Notes under the pieces: generated by a model | The model's database searches: none | Told to the model about the DNA's origin: nothing | Seen by the model: only the letters and a program-made list of their open reading frames with translations | Source: Rhinopithecus roxellana | Lineage: Eukaryota; Chordata; Mammalia; Primates; Cercopithecidae | Direction of reading: 5' to 3' | DNA: 64,000 nt | NCBI RefSeq assembly: GCF_007565055.1 | Contig: NC_044549.1 | Span: 63,206,882-63,270,881 of the forward strand | Program-made: the position numbers and the translations under genes | Part shown: in pieces, positions 19,607-30,474 of the stretch | Numbering within the stretch: the first letter of the stretch is position 1 | How the letters are laid out: the number at the start of each line of letters is the position of its first letter

Positions 19607-20127
19607 TAAAATCTAAGAGTTGCTCATCATTACAAAACATTCATGAGGTTCCCCACAGTGTGATCCTATATTTGGTAAAGATAGCTAAATAGGCTCAGCC
19701 TCAAACCCATCTACTTAAAACACTCAGTCAAGGGCAGGCCAAAATGGTGCTGTGAACTAGGTAGGGGACGCCAAGGCAGTTAGTGGAAGGGGAAGGAGAA
19801 TTCGTTAGAAAAGTCAAGGCCAGATGGGGAGCCAGGAGGCTTGTAGGTGGGAGAGGCAGAGCAGAGGACAATGTTGGCAAATATCGTAAGGTCCTGGACT
19901 GAGGCTTAGCTTGGGGGTCAAGAGGGTGAGCAGCTGGCACCCTGTTATACCCAAGTCAACCAGCACAGGTGACCCAGTAGAAGTCGCAGGGTTAGCAAGT
20001 GCCAGGGTCTAGGCAAGTTGAAATCAGGTTGACAGCTTGAAATCAGGATGGCAGCAAATCAAGAATAGGACAAGAGAGTCAGAAGTCACAGGCAAGTGGG
20101 CTACAGACCCATGGACAAGAAAAAGCA
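19607..20127. other. Single-copy block with a 19-base tandem pair
   Basis: Purine-biased DNA without a recognised repeat. Two 19-base units starting TTGAAATCAGG lie head to tail at 20018-20036 and 20037-20055, differing at two positions. Confidence 0.6.
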
Positions 20128-20446
20128 GGCCGGGCACAGTGGCTCACGCCTATAATCCCAGCATTTTGGGATGCCAAGGCAAACAGGTCACTTGAGGTCA
20201 GGAGTTCCAGACCAGCCTGATCAACATGGTGAAAACCTATCTCCACTCAAAACACACACAAAATTAGCCAGGCATGGTGGCACATGCTTGTAATCCCAGC
20301 TACTGGGGAAGCTGAGGCAGGAGGATCCCTTGAACCCGGGAGGCAGAGGTTGCAATGAGCCAAGATGGCACCACTGCACTCCAGCCTGGGAAACAGAGTG
20401 AGACTCTGTCTCAAAAAAAAAAAAAAGAAAAGAAAAAAAGAAAAAG
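20128..20446 (+). mobile_element. AluS, full length
   Basis: Both arms; A tail with G interruptions. The flank GAAAAAGCA is repeated at the end. Confidence 0.94.
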
Positions 20447-20504
20447 CAAGTGTGAGGACCACAGAGATAAGGTTTAGGCAGTAGCGGAGAAATTCATGAT
20501 GAGA

Positions 20505-21600
20505 CAAAGAAAGACTTCCGTTTCCACTAGTGGTGGATTAGGCTGTTTGGACCAACCCTCCTTCAAGAAACAACTAAACATGCTGGACAAATTGAACATC
20601 TTAAAAGCACGTAAGAGTTAATCATATAGTAGGATATTACCAGGCCAAAACGGAAAGGAAAACAGGAACCCAAAGAGATAAGCAAAGCTGGGAAGTCACT
20701 TTGGAACCAAGGCCATTGGCTGAATCCAGTAATTTGAACTTTTGTTTTGATGGCCTTGTGGGATGAAAGAGGCAGAAATCAAAAGTGCAGTCTAATTGGA
20801 GACCCTCTCCATAATAACAGAGACCCCAAAGCCCTACATTCTTAGGAAAAAGGTGAACCAAAAATAAACTAGACCTAGCCGGGCTCAGTGACTTACATCT
20901 ATAATCCAACTACTCTGGAGGCTGAGGTGCGAAAATTTTTGAGGCCAGGAGTTCAAGACCAGCCTGGGACAACATAGAGAGACTCCTGTCTCTAAAAAAG
21001 GACCCAGCTATTCTGGAGGCTAAGGCAGAAGAATTGCTTGAGCTCACAATCCAAGACCAGCCTGGGCAATATAGCAAGACCCCGTCTCAAAACAAAACAA
21101 AAAGTAAACTAGGTGTATCAGATTTGTGGCCCAGATTCAGTGTTTGGTTGTCCAGGCAACCTCGAACTTTGAATCTGGTTTAAGGTGGTCCCGAGACAAA
21201 TGCAGACATAGATCATCTCTGGAGGAAGGTACCTTTTCCCTAGACCTCAGATTACTCCTGCGAGTTATTTTTTCAGGTATAATGAGCAGCATACAATAAA
21301 AGATAACCAGGGATTAAAAGAAATAAGACACCATGAATAAGAACAAGCAAGAAATAGCAGCCAGCAGAAATAGTCCTACTAAGACTTTAGATATTGGAGT
21401 TATCAGGCACAGATTAGAAACTACGTGTTGGTAATATGTTTACAGAAATAAAAGACAAGGTCAGGAATATATACATGGAACAGGAAATGATCAAAAGCCA
21501 CCTAGCAGATTTGACAAAAGAATCAAGTAGAACTTCCAGAAACAATAAAAATCAAAGAAAGCTTTATTTTAGAGGCAAAATTAAATTCCAACATGGAAAT
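20505..21600 (+). mobile_element. Old L1 (L1M) 5' region, interrupted
   Basis: AACAACTAAACATGCTGGAC, AATAAAAGATAACCAGGG, AGAAATAGTCCTACTAAGAC, TTGGAGTTATCAGGCACAG and the Lys/Glu-rich stretch near 21436 resemble the 5' UTR and start of ORF1 of old L1M elements. An Alu-derived dimer sits at 20879-21108. No working ORF1 is present. Confidence 0.6.
20879..21108 (+). mobile_element. Atypical Alu dimer, left-arm-like second monomer
   Basis: The first arm (GCCGGGCTCAGTGACTTAC to CTCCTGTCTCTAAAAAAG) is ordinary. The second begins late (CCCAGCTATTCTGGAGGC) and has CAAGACCAGCCTGGGCAATA where a right arm should have GAGGCTGCAGTGAGC and GCCACTGCACTCCAG. The element therefore looks left-left. The flanks TAAACTAGACC and TAAACTAGGTG suggest a TSD. 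Confidence 0.75.
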
Positions 21601-21639
21601 ATCTTGGAAACAAGTGCAAGGCATACTATTAAGATGATT

Positions 21640-22075
21640 TTTGGTTGCAAGAAAACAAGTACCCCACTGCATATGTCTTAAATGATGCAGATGATTTACT
21701 ATCTTATATAACAAGAATCTAGTCTTTGGGCTGTTCCAGGATTATTTCTGTGGTGAAATCTAGGTTTCTGTGGTGTCATCTAGGATCTTTTGCCTCTTTC
21801 CATGCCACAGTCCTCTGTGTGTTGGCTTTTATCTTAGATTTGTTCCCTCATGGTGGCAAGATGGCTGCAGCAGCTCCAGCCATAACATCGTTATATTACC
21901 TCATTCAAAGGCAGACATAAAGAAGGCTTTCCCCTATGTATCTCTCTTTTATCAAGGAGGAAAGCCTTTCCCGGAAGCAACTCCACTTCCCTTCATGACC
22001 AACTAGCCAAGAGCAGGTCATGTACTCTAGCTACAAGACAGGCTGGGAAAGTGAGTTGCTGACGTTTTCAGCCTG
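21640..22075 (-). mobile_element. Ancient dispersed repeat, subfamily not named
   Basis: GTGGTGTCATCTAGGATC, CCTCATGGTGGCAAGATGG, CTGCAGCAGCTCCAGCC, CAAAGGCAGACATAAAG, GAGGAAAGCCTTTCCCGGAA and AGCAGGTCATGTACTC form a mosaic I know from old mammalian repeats. The short frames inside are not genes. Confidence 0.5.
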
Positions 22076-22439
22076 TAAAGTGGAGATGGAATCTAAAAGC
22101 CAGGGAGAAGCAAAGAATGGCTGCTGGGTCACCAGCCCTGATTCTGTGTAGGAGCCCTTAGAAGGGGAATTTGGGGACAGAGAGAGAGGAAGATTCCAGT
22201 ATTGGAGCAGTTGGTCTTCAGGAGCATTGAGCTTCTCTTTCAGTACCACTTTTCCTCTTTTAGAACCATTGCCACATTCCTTCCCTTCTCCAATCCATTC
22301 TCCTAAGATACCTGAACACCTTTCTTCTCTGCATCTTCTCCTTCAGGAGGTAAAGAGGATCTTAAAAGTAATTGATCTGATAGTTTAAATTAGTTGTCTG
22401 TATAACTACTCCCATAAGAAGCATAAAGAGAAGAATCTA
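22076..22439. other. Single-copy stretch, nothing recognised
   Basis: No repeat or coding signal found. Confidence 0.6.
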
Positions 22440-22766
22440 GGCTGGGCACGATGGCTCACGCCTATAATCCCAGCACTTTAGGAGGCTGAGGTAGGTGGAT
22501 TGCTTGAGCTCAGAAGTTCATGACCAGCCTGGGCAACATGGCAAAACCCTGTCTGTATCAAAAATACAAAAAAAAAAAAATCGCTGGCTGTGGTGGTGTG
22601 CATCTGTGGTCCCAGTTACTCAGGAGGCTGAGGTGGGAGGATTGCTTGAGACTGGAAGGCAGAGATTGCAGTGAGCTGGGATCATACCAGTGCACTCCAG
22701 CCTGGGCAACAGAGTGAGACCCTATCTCAAAAAAAAAAAAAAAGAAAAAGAAAAGAAAAAAGAAAA
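22440..22766 (+). mobile_element. AluJ-like, full length
   Basis: GGATTGCTTGAGCTCAGAAG and GCCTGGGCAACATGGCAAAA are J-type. The mid A-run is expanded to 13 bases and the tail is A-rich with G interruptions. Confidence 0.93.
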
Positions 22767-22964
22767 CGAGGAGAATCCAAAGGGATCAATACCATGGTAG
22801 TATTTCAGACACTGTTGGCTCATGAGAGATGGAGCCAAAGTAAAAAGAATTTGGGAGCAGTAGTAAGTGTAGGGAGGCAGCATTTGGACTCAGGTATCAT
22901 ACATGCAAGACAGCCCGTGAGTCACCCAAGTGGCGATGGAACACTGACGCACCTTGGTGGCCAT

Positions 22965-23115
22965 GGAGCAGGAGCAAGAGCGCTGGTCTTAGAGTCTGAA
23001 GGTTGAGATGCCTGTCATGACTTAGAAATTGCATGGCTTTGGAGAGTGGGCTGCTTCTCCTGGCCCCATTTTATTCATCTGGAAGACAATAAAACTTGAC
23101 TCAATAACTTTTAAG
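22965..23115 (+). mobile_element. MIR fragment
   Basis: GAGCGCTGGTCTTAGAGTC, GCCCCATTTTATTCATCTGG and AATAACTTTTAAGGCCCC are in MIR order, well diverged. Confidence 0.6.
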
Positions 23116-23639
23116 GCCCCTTCTTATTCTAAAATAATAACAGAACCAAAATCAAAATCAAAAGTAGCAAGAGTGACAGAAGAGAATTCAAAAGAAATGG
23201 AAACAATGCTGGTGGGACTCTCTCCTCCTCTCCCACATCTGCTTCTGTCTTTGTGTATTGGCTTTACTTTCGCCCCACATCAGGACAAAGGAGAAGGAGG
23301 AAGGGGGCAGGGGATGGAAAGGGGGCTGGCAGTCACCGCTACCCAGAGCTACAGGCTGTCGTCATCGTCATTGGTTTAGCAAAGGAACAAAAGAAGGTCT
23401 CTCTTCCAGCATTTGTGCCTAACATCTTAAGGAACCACCTTGCCCATTCACATGCCCATGCTTTATTAGCCAGGCCGGGACCCCACTGAGGGCATGGTAG
23501 GGGCAGGGTGGGTAATGGATATTACTGTGATGGGTGCTCCCACCAGAACCACAGGAAATCGAAGATGCTATTACCAGAAGATAGAAATTTTCTGGGCAGA
23601 CAAAAAGAAAAAAAATCTGCATAGTATGATTTGCCCGAT
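23116..23639. other. Single-copy stretch, no gene seen
   Basis: The frame at 23029-23379 (116 codons) begins in MIR sequence and has no recognised domain. GGAGAAGGAGGAAGGGGGC near 23290 is purine-rich. Confidence 0.55.
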
Positions 23640-23775
23640 TTATAACAATAAATAAATTGAGGCCCAGAGAAGTTAAGCACCTTACCCATGACACACAGCA
23701 AGTAACTGTTGCAGTGGTTCAATCCCAAGTTTTCTACGTCTGAGGCCTAGGCTCCTTCCACTGTACCTTGGTTCA
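23640..23775 (+). mobile_element. MIR 3' half
   Basis: TTGAGGCCCAGAGAAGTTAA, GCACCTTACCCATGACACAC and CTAGGCTCCTTCCACTGTAC. Confidence 0.8.
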
Positions 23776-24940
23776 TCTTTGAAATTACGAAACCATTTCT
23801 TTGCTTTACTTTAAATGACAATTCTCTATCTTTATTTTCTTCTGAACTAGATCAAGAGATAACTTTTATTCATTTGTAGGTCACTTTCTATTACTGGAAA
23901 GCTCTTCTAATTAACCAGTAATGTGCTCAACAAGGCATGGGAGGGGCAGAGATGTGGGGCAGGGCAGCCACTGAGCAGATATTGCCAATGGCATCACTTC
24001 ATACCATACTTTAGAGGAGACAGAAAGGATGGAGAGGGAAAGGGGGGCTTCCCAAAAGAGGCCTAACAACCTTTGGTTTTGTAAAGTGCCTCAATGGTCT
24101 GGAAATCAGGGAGTGTGATGATGAATGGGGGTTTTTAATGAAGACACTTCCCAAACCTGGTAGATGATTAAAAGGTTGGGAGGTGCTTCAGGGTAATGAC
24201 TAAGAAGTCTCTACTAATTGTGCTGAAGGTACAGCACTTGTCACCATGGCAGAAGGTGTCAGAGGCAGAGAGTATGTCCTGTGTGCCCATTACAACAGCT
24301 GCTCACAAAACAAGCATCCACATGCCCGCATTATTGCTAAATGTCTGTTCAGCCCACACTGACTCTGATCTGGAAAACTGCCCCCTGCTTGCATTTAATG
24401 TTCCCACCTCGGTCATGACCTCTTGCCCTTGTCAACAAAGTCAGCCTTGGAGCTGAACCTTTCTCTTGGCAAGTGAGAAAATTTGAGCAAGGAGGAGAGA
24501 GTGCAGGTGGAACACGGGTGGTCCCTGTTCTGGAAGTGAAGAGAGAACAGCCCTGGTTTAGCCCACAACATCCTTTAGCTGGTCCACACTTCTTTGAAAA
24601 AAGGATTTGAAGGTTTTGTTAACCAGGTAGCTCCTGCAGCTCTTCATGGACATGGGAAGTTCTATCCCATTTAACCAGGTGTGGGAGAATCAGACCTCAG
24701 AGAGCTCTGTGTGCTCCTAGCTCAGAACAGTTGGGTTAGGATGAAGCTCGAAAAGGAACATCTCCTGGCCTCCTACAATGTGTCACATGTTACTCCCTCA
24801 GTGCCCCCAAACTTTCATCTCCAGTCAACCTGAGAGGACCCTAAAGGGGAGGAGAGCACAGTCGGTTTGGCTCCTCAAGGCTTCTTAACTTGAGCTGTCC
24901 AGTGTCACCCTGCACCCCAAAAGGCTCCTTTCCTTGTGTC
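23776..24940. other. Single-copy block of 1.2 kb, no gene seen
   Basis: No repeat recognised. The 86-codon frame at 24196-24456 has a cysteine- and serine-rich translation without a domain I know. Confidence 0.6.
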
Positions 24941-25228
24941 TTTTTTTTGAGACAGAGTTTCACTCTTGTTGCCCAGGCTTGAGTGCAATGGTGTGATTTC
25001 TGCTCACTGCAACCTCCACTCCCGGGTTCAAGCAGTTCTCCTGCCTCAGCCTCCCAAGTAGTTGGGATTACAGGCATGCGCCACCATGCCTGGCTAATTT
25101 TGTATTTTTAGTAGAGACAGGTTTTCTCCATGTTGGTCAGGCTGGTCTCAGACTCCCGACCTCAGGTGATCCACCCGCCTCAGCCTCCCAAAGTGCTGGG
25201 ATTACAGGCGTGAGCCACTGTGCCTGGC
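24941..25228 (-). mobile_element. AluS, full length
   Basis: A short T tail and both arms. The flanks TTTCCTTGTGTC and TTTCCTGGTGTC are the TSD with one mismatch. Confidence 0.95.
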
Positions 25229-25756
25229 CTTTCCTGGTGTCATTTTAAGTCAAATCCCAAATTCCAGGGCTGGAACAGAAAACTAGCACAACTTCCACAG
25301 CCTGAAAGGATAAAGCCCAGACCCCCTGGACTGACACGAGTCTTTCACTTTCCTCTTCATTTCCCTCAGTGCCTTTTGATCCCTCACAGGGTTCTCTCCA
25401 CATTCCTGCCCCTTGGGCATCCAGCCTCTGTTTGCATCCTGCCCTTAATGAGGAGCCCACTACCTCCAGTAGCCCAATCTATTTTCAGACAACTCCAATT
25501 GTTCTTTTTCAAAGGGTTTTCTCTGGCAAACTAATTTCCAAAGATGCCCTAGGGGTGAAGAAAGAAAAAGATTGGTGGATAAATACACTTGGAAAAAGCT
25601 GCTTGTGATAATATCTTCCTAGAGATTTATTCCACAACAGTATATTCTGAGTTATGAGAAATACAGCAATTGAGAAACCTGTTTAACTTTGCTTAGCTGA
25701 GAATTCCCAAATTTATTTGATTACAGAGTACTTTCTTCAAGAATCATCTATCAACA
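25229..25756. other. Single-copy stretch, no gene seen
   Basis: C/T-rich first half. The 104-codon frame at 25220-25534 starts in the Alu and has no recognised domain. Confidence 0.55.
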
Positions 25757-25868
25757 GGCTGGGCGCAGTGGCTCATACCTGTAATCCCAGCACTTTTGGA
25801 GGCTGAGGCAGATGAATTGCTTGAGCTTGGGAGTTCAAGATCAGCCTGGGCAATATGGTGAAATCCCG

Positions 25869-25903
<35 letters not shown>

Positions 25904-26066
25904 ACAAAAAATTAGCCAGGCATGGTGATGCACACCTGTAATCCCAGCTACTCAGGAGGCTGAGGTGGGAGGATCCCATCTCAGGAGATTACAGTGAGCT
26001 ATAATCACAGGCCACTGCACTCCATCCTGGGTGACAGAACAAGACCTTGTCAAAAAAATAAAAATT
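25757..26066 (+). mobile_element. AluJ/S with an internal (CA)n
   Basis: The middle A-rich linker has become a CA microsatellite at 25872-25901. A gap in the right arm removes the usual GCTTGAGCCCAGGAG region. The flanks ATCATCTATCAAC and AATTATCTACCAAC are a decayed TSD. Confidence 0.92.
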
Positions 26067-26214
26067 ATCTACCAACCCCCTGTACATCTTACAAGTGCTG
26101 TGTCCGAAAGTTTTTCTGAGGTGGCAATCACTCTTTCTGAGAGTCCCACCTACTGACTTCCTTTCTAAGTTCTGAGGTACAAAGAACAGGGCTGGTCCCT
26201 TCACAGACTGGAAT

Positions 26215-26400
26215 ATTAAGATTTAACCCATATTGAGCACTTAGAAGGAGCCAGGCACTGTGCCGAGAGCTTTTTACAAGTGATCTCACACCCATTGTCT
26301 AACAGATGGAGAAACTGAGGCTTAGAGGGATTAGGTGACATCCCATAGCTAGATAGTGGCAGAGCTGGAAAACAAACCCAGCATCTAATAAAAAGTACAT
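26215..26400 (+). mobile_element. MIR
   Basis: CATATTGAGCACTTAGAAGG, GCCAGGCACTGTGCCGAGAG, GATGGAGAAACTGAGGCTTA and GTGGCAGAGCTGGAAAACAA. A second MIR-like tail ending in (TTA)n follows at 26400-26500. Confidence 0.85.
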
Positions 26401-26500
26401 AAAAACAGAAGAAGGCTTACCACATAGCAAATATTCGATAAATGTTATCTGTGCTGTTGCTGTTATTGCTGTTACTATTATTATTATTATTATTTTCTTT

Positions 26501-26827
26501 TATCATCCATCTGACTCAGAATACTGTTATTATTATCTGACTTAAAAGTGCTCTTAACCTCGTGAAAAAGTTTTCCCATGTTTAGACGATGTCTCTTTCC
26601 TATCTATTTCTCCACACTGTGCAAACCAGGAAGAAGGATTGAACACCCAGGACATCTAATCTTTTCCAGCTGAAAGCAATCTTCCATTTGCTGGTTCCTT
26701 GGAAAAAGGACTGTCTAAATCCTCAGAAATACAGTGAAAATGAATCCTTCAAAAAGATCACCAAGGGAGAGCAGAGAAGAACAGGGGGCTGGGGAAAATC
26801 CATCAGGAGGAGGAGATTCTTCCAGAC
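26501..26827. other. Single-copy stretch, nothing recognised
   Basis: No repeat or coding signature. Confidence 0.6.
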
Positions 26828-27038
26828 CAAGGTTGGCAAACCACAGTCCCCAGCCCCAATCCGAACCAGCCCACTGTGTTTGGTAAATAAGGTTTTATTG
26901 GAACACAGCCACACTCATTCCTATATGTATTTATTACCTATGCTGCTTTTTGCACTATAACAACAGTTAAGTAGTTGCAAAAAAAGAGCTAAAATATTTA
27001 CTATGTGGTCCTTTACAGAATCGGTTTGCCAACCCTTG
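26828..27038 (-). mobile_element. hAT-type MITE, short form
   Basis: AAGGTTGGCAAACCACAGTC, AAGGTTTTATTGGAACACAG, GAGCTAAAATATTTACTATG and CGGTTTGCCAACCCTTG form terminal inverted repeats of a known Charlie/Tip100-like family. The right flank CTCTAGGT fits the hAT target consensus NTCTAGAN. A longer copy in the opposite orientation is at 35690-35991. Confidence 0.8.
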
Positions 27039-27799
27039 CTCTAGGTTGTGGAGAGGAGAGATGTGGGCTGGAGAGGGTTTGTGATCAGCTGGGTGTATGT
27101 CTGTCTTTTATTGTTTTCTGGATGCTCTAGGAAAATCCAGCTAAGAATTGCTGGGGGCCAGAATGAACACCTTACAAGAACTTAAGTAAGGAAGCTACGA
27201 CTCTCCACCAAAGTTAAGCTTTATGTCTATTTGTGATGGCTCAGAACTGAGACATGCGAAGTGCTCTGAAGGTCACTGCATCACTCCAAGGTGAGATGTA
27301 TGTGGCTCTCAGTGGATCAAGGTGATGGCCTATCTCAAGAGAGACTGACTAGTCAACAAAGTGGGGTTTGGTCAGCCTTGTACACTGAGACAGGGCAGAG
27401 GTTATTGTTGGCACGACACCATTTGGGCACTGGTCCAGGTGAGGGGAGGCCTCCAGTGGATGGAATATCTCGAGTAGAAAGATCATTTCTACAAGGCCTT
27501 CCATGTTGAACGGGCTCTTAGCCTATTGTCCTTATACAGTCAATTCACCTACACAATGCCCTTGTTGCAACTCCACGATCTCAAAGCAACCTTCTGGTTA
27601 TGACGTGGCTCCTTCCCATGTAGGCCTGCCAATACCCCATATGCCTGGATGGGTTTTAGGGGGACTGAGAACTCCTGAAATTGTGTGTGCAATGTTGGGT
27701 ATATGTGAGAATGCACATTATTAAGGACGAGGACCCTAATGTTTGTTAGAGTCTCAAAGAGAATGAAAGTTCAGAAAAGAGACCCAGCATTTATCTGTG
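27039..27799. other. Single-copy block, no gene seen
   Basis: Balanced composition and no recognised repeat. Two short plus frames (27291-27509 and 27503-27724) lack any domain. Confidence 0.6.
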
Positions 27800-27935
27800 T
27801 GAATGTTTTAATTAGGGCTTCCTTCTACCCTCCAACTGAGGGCAGGAACTCTGTCTCAGACACCATTGTTCCTCCAGCACTCAGCCCTGTGCCAAGCTCC
27901 TAAGACATGCTTACTAAGTATTTGTTGCAGCAAGA
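27800..27935 (+). mobile_element. L2 3' end
   Basis: CTGAGGGCAGGAACTCTGTC, CCAGCACTCAGCCCTGTGCC and CTAAGTATTTGTTG match the L2 tail. Confidence 0.75.
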
Positions 27936-28329
27936 ATGGAAGGAAGAAAATAAAGAGGAGAGAGAGGCTAGGGAGAATGGACGATGGGAGGGAGGAAGGT
28001 TGGGGTTGGTCATACAAACGTGAGTGTTCGGGTCTCTGGGAGAGAATTTTCATTGTAAATTAGGAAACTGACCTTCTGATTTATGTAACAGTCTCCTAAG
28101 CATGGTTAATGGATTTTCCCTGGGGCATAGACCTGTTCCTGGTGTGCTGTCAATCAGGATTCTTAAGCCTGAAAAGTTTATGGCCAGAGCCTAGACCTGG
28201 GTGAATGCACAAGCAGGGCTCCTTGGGAGACAGACAGCTGGCTTTTCCCCAGGTGGAGAAGGAGGGCTTTAGTTTTCCTGTAATTGTATTTCTACTGCAA
28301 TAATAGTGTCTACTGTCTTGCAGTGCTGG
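27936..28329. other. Single-copy stretch, nothing recognised
   Basis: Opens with a purine-rich run (GAGGAGAGAGAGGC); no gene or further repeat seen. Confidence 0.55.
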
Positions 28330-28405
28330 GCATATTTAAAGCCAGTGTGCCAGTGCCTAGGACAGTGCTGGCACCCAGTGGATGCTCAGCAAACATTTAC
28401 TGTGC
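28330..28405 (+). mobile_element. MIR or L2 tail fragment
   Basis: GCCTAGGACAGTGCTGGCAC, CCAGTGGATGCTCAGCAAAC, ATTTACTG. Confidence 0.6.
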
Positions 28406-28878
28406 AAAGGGATGTTGTACTATTTTGGGTAACTGATAAAATATAGATTGCACAGTTGTTTTTGCTATTACATCTAAAAACATGATTGAATAACCCACAA
28501 GCTATAGTCTGCAACTACAGACATTCTAAAGTAATAAGGCTAACAGGAATTCAAGAAAACCAAATCATTCCTAGTTTTGAAACACAGTGTCCCTAAACAG
28601 ACACGAGAGCCTAATGCCCAAACCAGCCTTCTCGCCTATGGGGTTTTCCAGGCCTCGCTTGACACATTCTAGGTGGTAGCAGTTTACAACTTGGTAGGCA
28701 GCAGCATGGAACCTTAAAAAAGAACAATTTCAATTTAAGATTTGGTTGAGGATTTCTAGATACTCAGTGAAAATTCATAAAGCTGCAAAGTACTGCTCCA
28801 TGACAACTGAAAGATGGTCACGTCTCCCATTGGTGACTTAGGTAGATCTATATCTTATTCTCTCATTCCCTTCTCAGG
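28406..28878. other. Single-copy stretch, nothing recognised
   Basis: AT-rich, no coding or repeat signal. Confidence 0.6.
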
Positions 28879-29009
28879 GCACACACACATACACACACAC
28901 ACAGGCACACACACACACTCTCACACACACACAGGCACACACATACACACACACACACACAGGTGCACACACACACACTCACACACACACACACAGGTAC
29001 ACACACACA
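28879..29009 (+). repeat. CA-rich tract with higher-order periodicity
   Basis: Blocks of (AC)n start alternately with AGGC or AGGT and carry either a single T or a CTC interruption, in the order T, CTC, T, CTC. The alternation gives a longer repeating unit of about 60 bases. Confidence 0.85.
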
Positions 29010-29044
29010 GCTTGATTGCTTCTGAAGAAAAGGAATACATGTGT

Positions 29045-29628
29045 GGTGCTATATTACTTATCTATTTCTGTGTAACAGTTTACCCCAAAACTTAGCAATG
29101 CAAAGCAACAAATGTTGATTATCTCAAACAGGCTCTGGGGGTCACGAATGCAGGAGCAGTTTACCTGGGTGGTAACATCTCCTAAGCTCTCATGAGGGTG
29201 CAGTCAAACTGTCCGCCAAGACTGCAGTCTTAGTTCAACTGGGGTTGGAGGAGCTGCTTCCAAAACCACTCATGTGTTTGTTGGCTGGCCTCAGTTTCCT
29301 GCTGGCTCTTAGCCTGAAGCTTTAGTTCTTTCCCGCATAAGCTACTATATAAGGTACTTACACATGGTTGCTTGCTTCCCTCAGAGAGGAGAAACAGACT
29401 GACCAACAGACAGACACACAGATAGACAGGGTCAGAGAGAGGAAAGAGAGAGAGAAGTTGCAGCTTTTTATGACTTAATTTTGGAGGGGCAGATCATCAC
29501 TTCTCTATAGGCCATTAGCCACACAGACCAACTGTGATACAGCACAGGGGGGAAATACACAAAGGTGTGTCTATCAGGAGAAGGGGATCACTAGGGGCCA
29601 TCTTGGAGGCTGGGTACCACAGGAAGTT
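29045..29628 (-). mobile_element. MLT1-type MaLR LTR, antisense
   Basis: ATTTCTGTGTAACAGTTTAC, CCCAAAACTTAGCAATGC and GGGGCCATCTTGGAGGC mark the two edges. It abuts a second MLT1 in the other orientation. Confidence 0.85.
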
Positions 29629-30472
29629 TTAAAATATATCTATAAATCCCTTGACATTCCTCCCTGCAAAAAGTAGAAAACAAATTTCCTTCCCTTTGAA
29701 TAAGAGCTAGACTCAGTGACTTTCTTGTAACAAATAAAATGAAGTGGAAGTGATTTTGCACAGATAAGGTCATAAGAAGCATTGTGACATCCATTTTTCT
29801 CTCCTGAATCACTCTTTCTGGGGGAAGACAGTTTCTGTGTTGTTAGGACACTCAGGCAGCCCTATGGAGAAGTCCATATGAGAGGAACTGAGGCCTCCTG
29901 CCTTACCAACTGGCTGGTCATAAATAAAACATCTTAAAGGGGATTCTCCAACTGGCCAGGCATGGCGGCTCATGCCTGGTAATCCCAGCGCTTTGGGAGG
30001 CAGAGGTGGATAGATCATTTGAGGTCAGGAGCTCGAGACCAGCTTGGCCAACATGGTGAGATCCTGTCCCTACTAAAATTACAAAAATGAGCTAGGTGTG
30101 GTGGCATGTGCTTGTAATCTCAGCTACTTGGGAGGATGAGGCAGGGGAATCGCTTGAACCTGGCAGGCAGAGGTTGTGGTGAACTGAGATCTCGCCACTG
30201 CACTCCAGCCTGGGTGACAAAGTGAGACTCCATCTCAAAAAAATTAAAAATAAATAAATAAATAAGCAGGGGGGAATCCTTCAGCCCCAGGCAAGTGTTT
30301 AGATGATTGCAGCCCTGAATGCAACCTCATGAGATACCCTGAGCCAGGGCCACCCAGCTAAGCTCATCCCGAATTCTTGACTTACAGAAAATGAAATGAT
30401 AAATAATCATTTTTTTTAAGTTATTAAGTTCTGGGGTAATTTGTTATGCAATGATAGATAATACAAAACGCT
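29629..30472 (+). mobile_element. MLT1C/D-type MaLR LTR, sense, split by an Alu
   Basis: CCCTTGACATTCCTCCCTGC, GGACACTCAGGCAGCCCTAT, GAGGAACTGAGGCCTCCTGC, then after the Alu TTGCAGCCCTGAATGCAACC, TCATGAGATACCCTGAGCC and TTCTGGGGTAATTTGTTATG. The LTR is essentially complete without the Alu. Confidence 0.85.
29954..30272 (+). mobile_element. AluS inside the MLT1 LTR
   Basis: Begins GGCCAGGCATGGCGGCTC; the tail is (AAAT)n-like. It splits the LTR between GGGGATTCTCCAACT and GGGGGGAATCC. Confidence 0.94.
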
Positions 30473-30474
30473 AA

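Noticed and set aside
28879..29009. CRISPR-like regular spacing of CA blocks
   Set aside because: Microsatellite structure in a primate genome; there are no unique spacers and CRISPR arrays are not expected.
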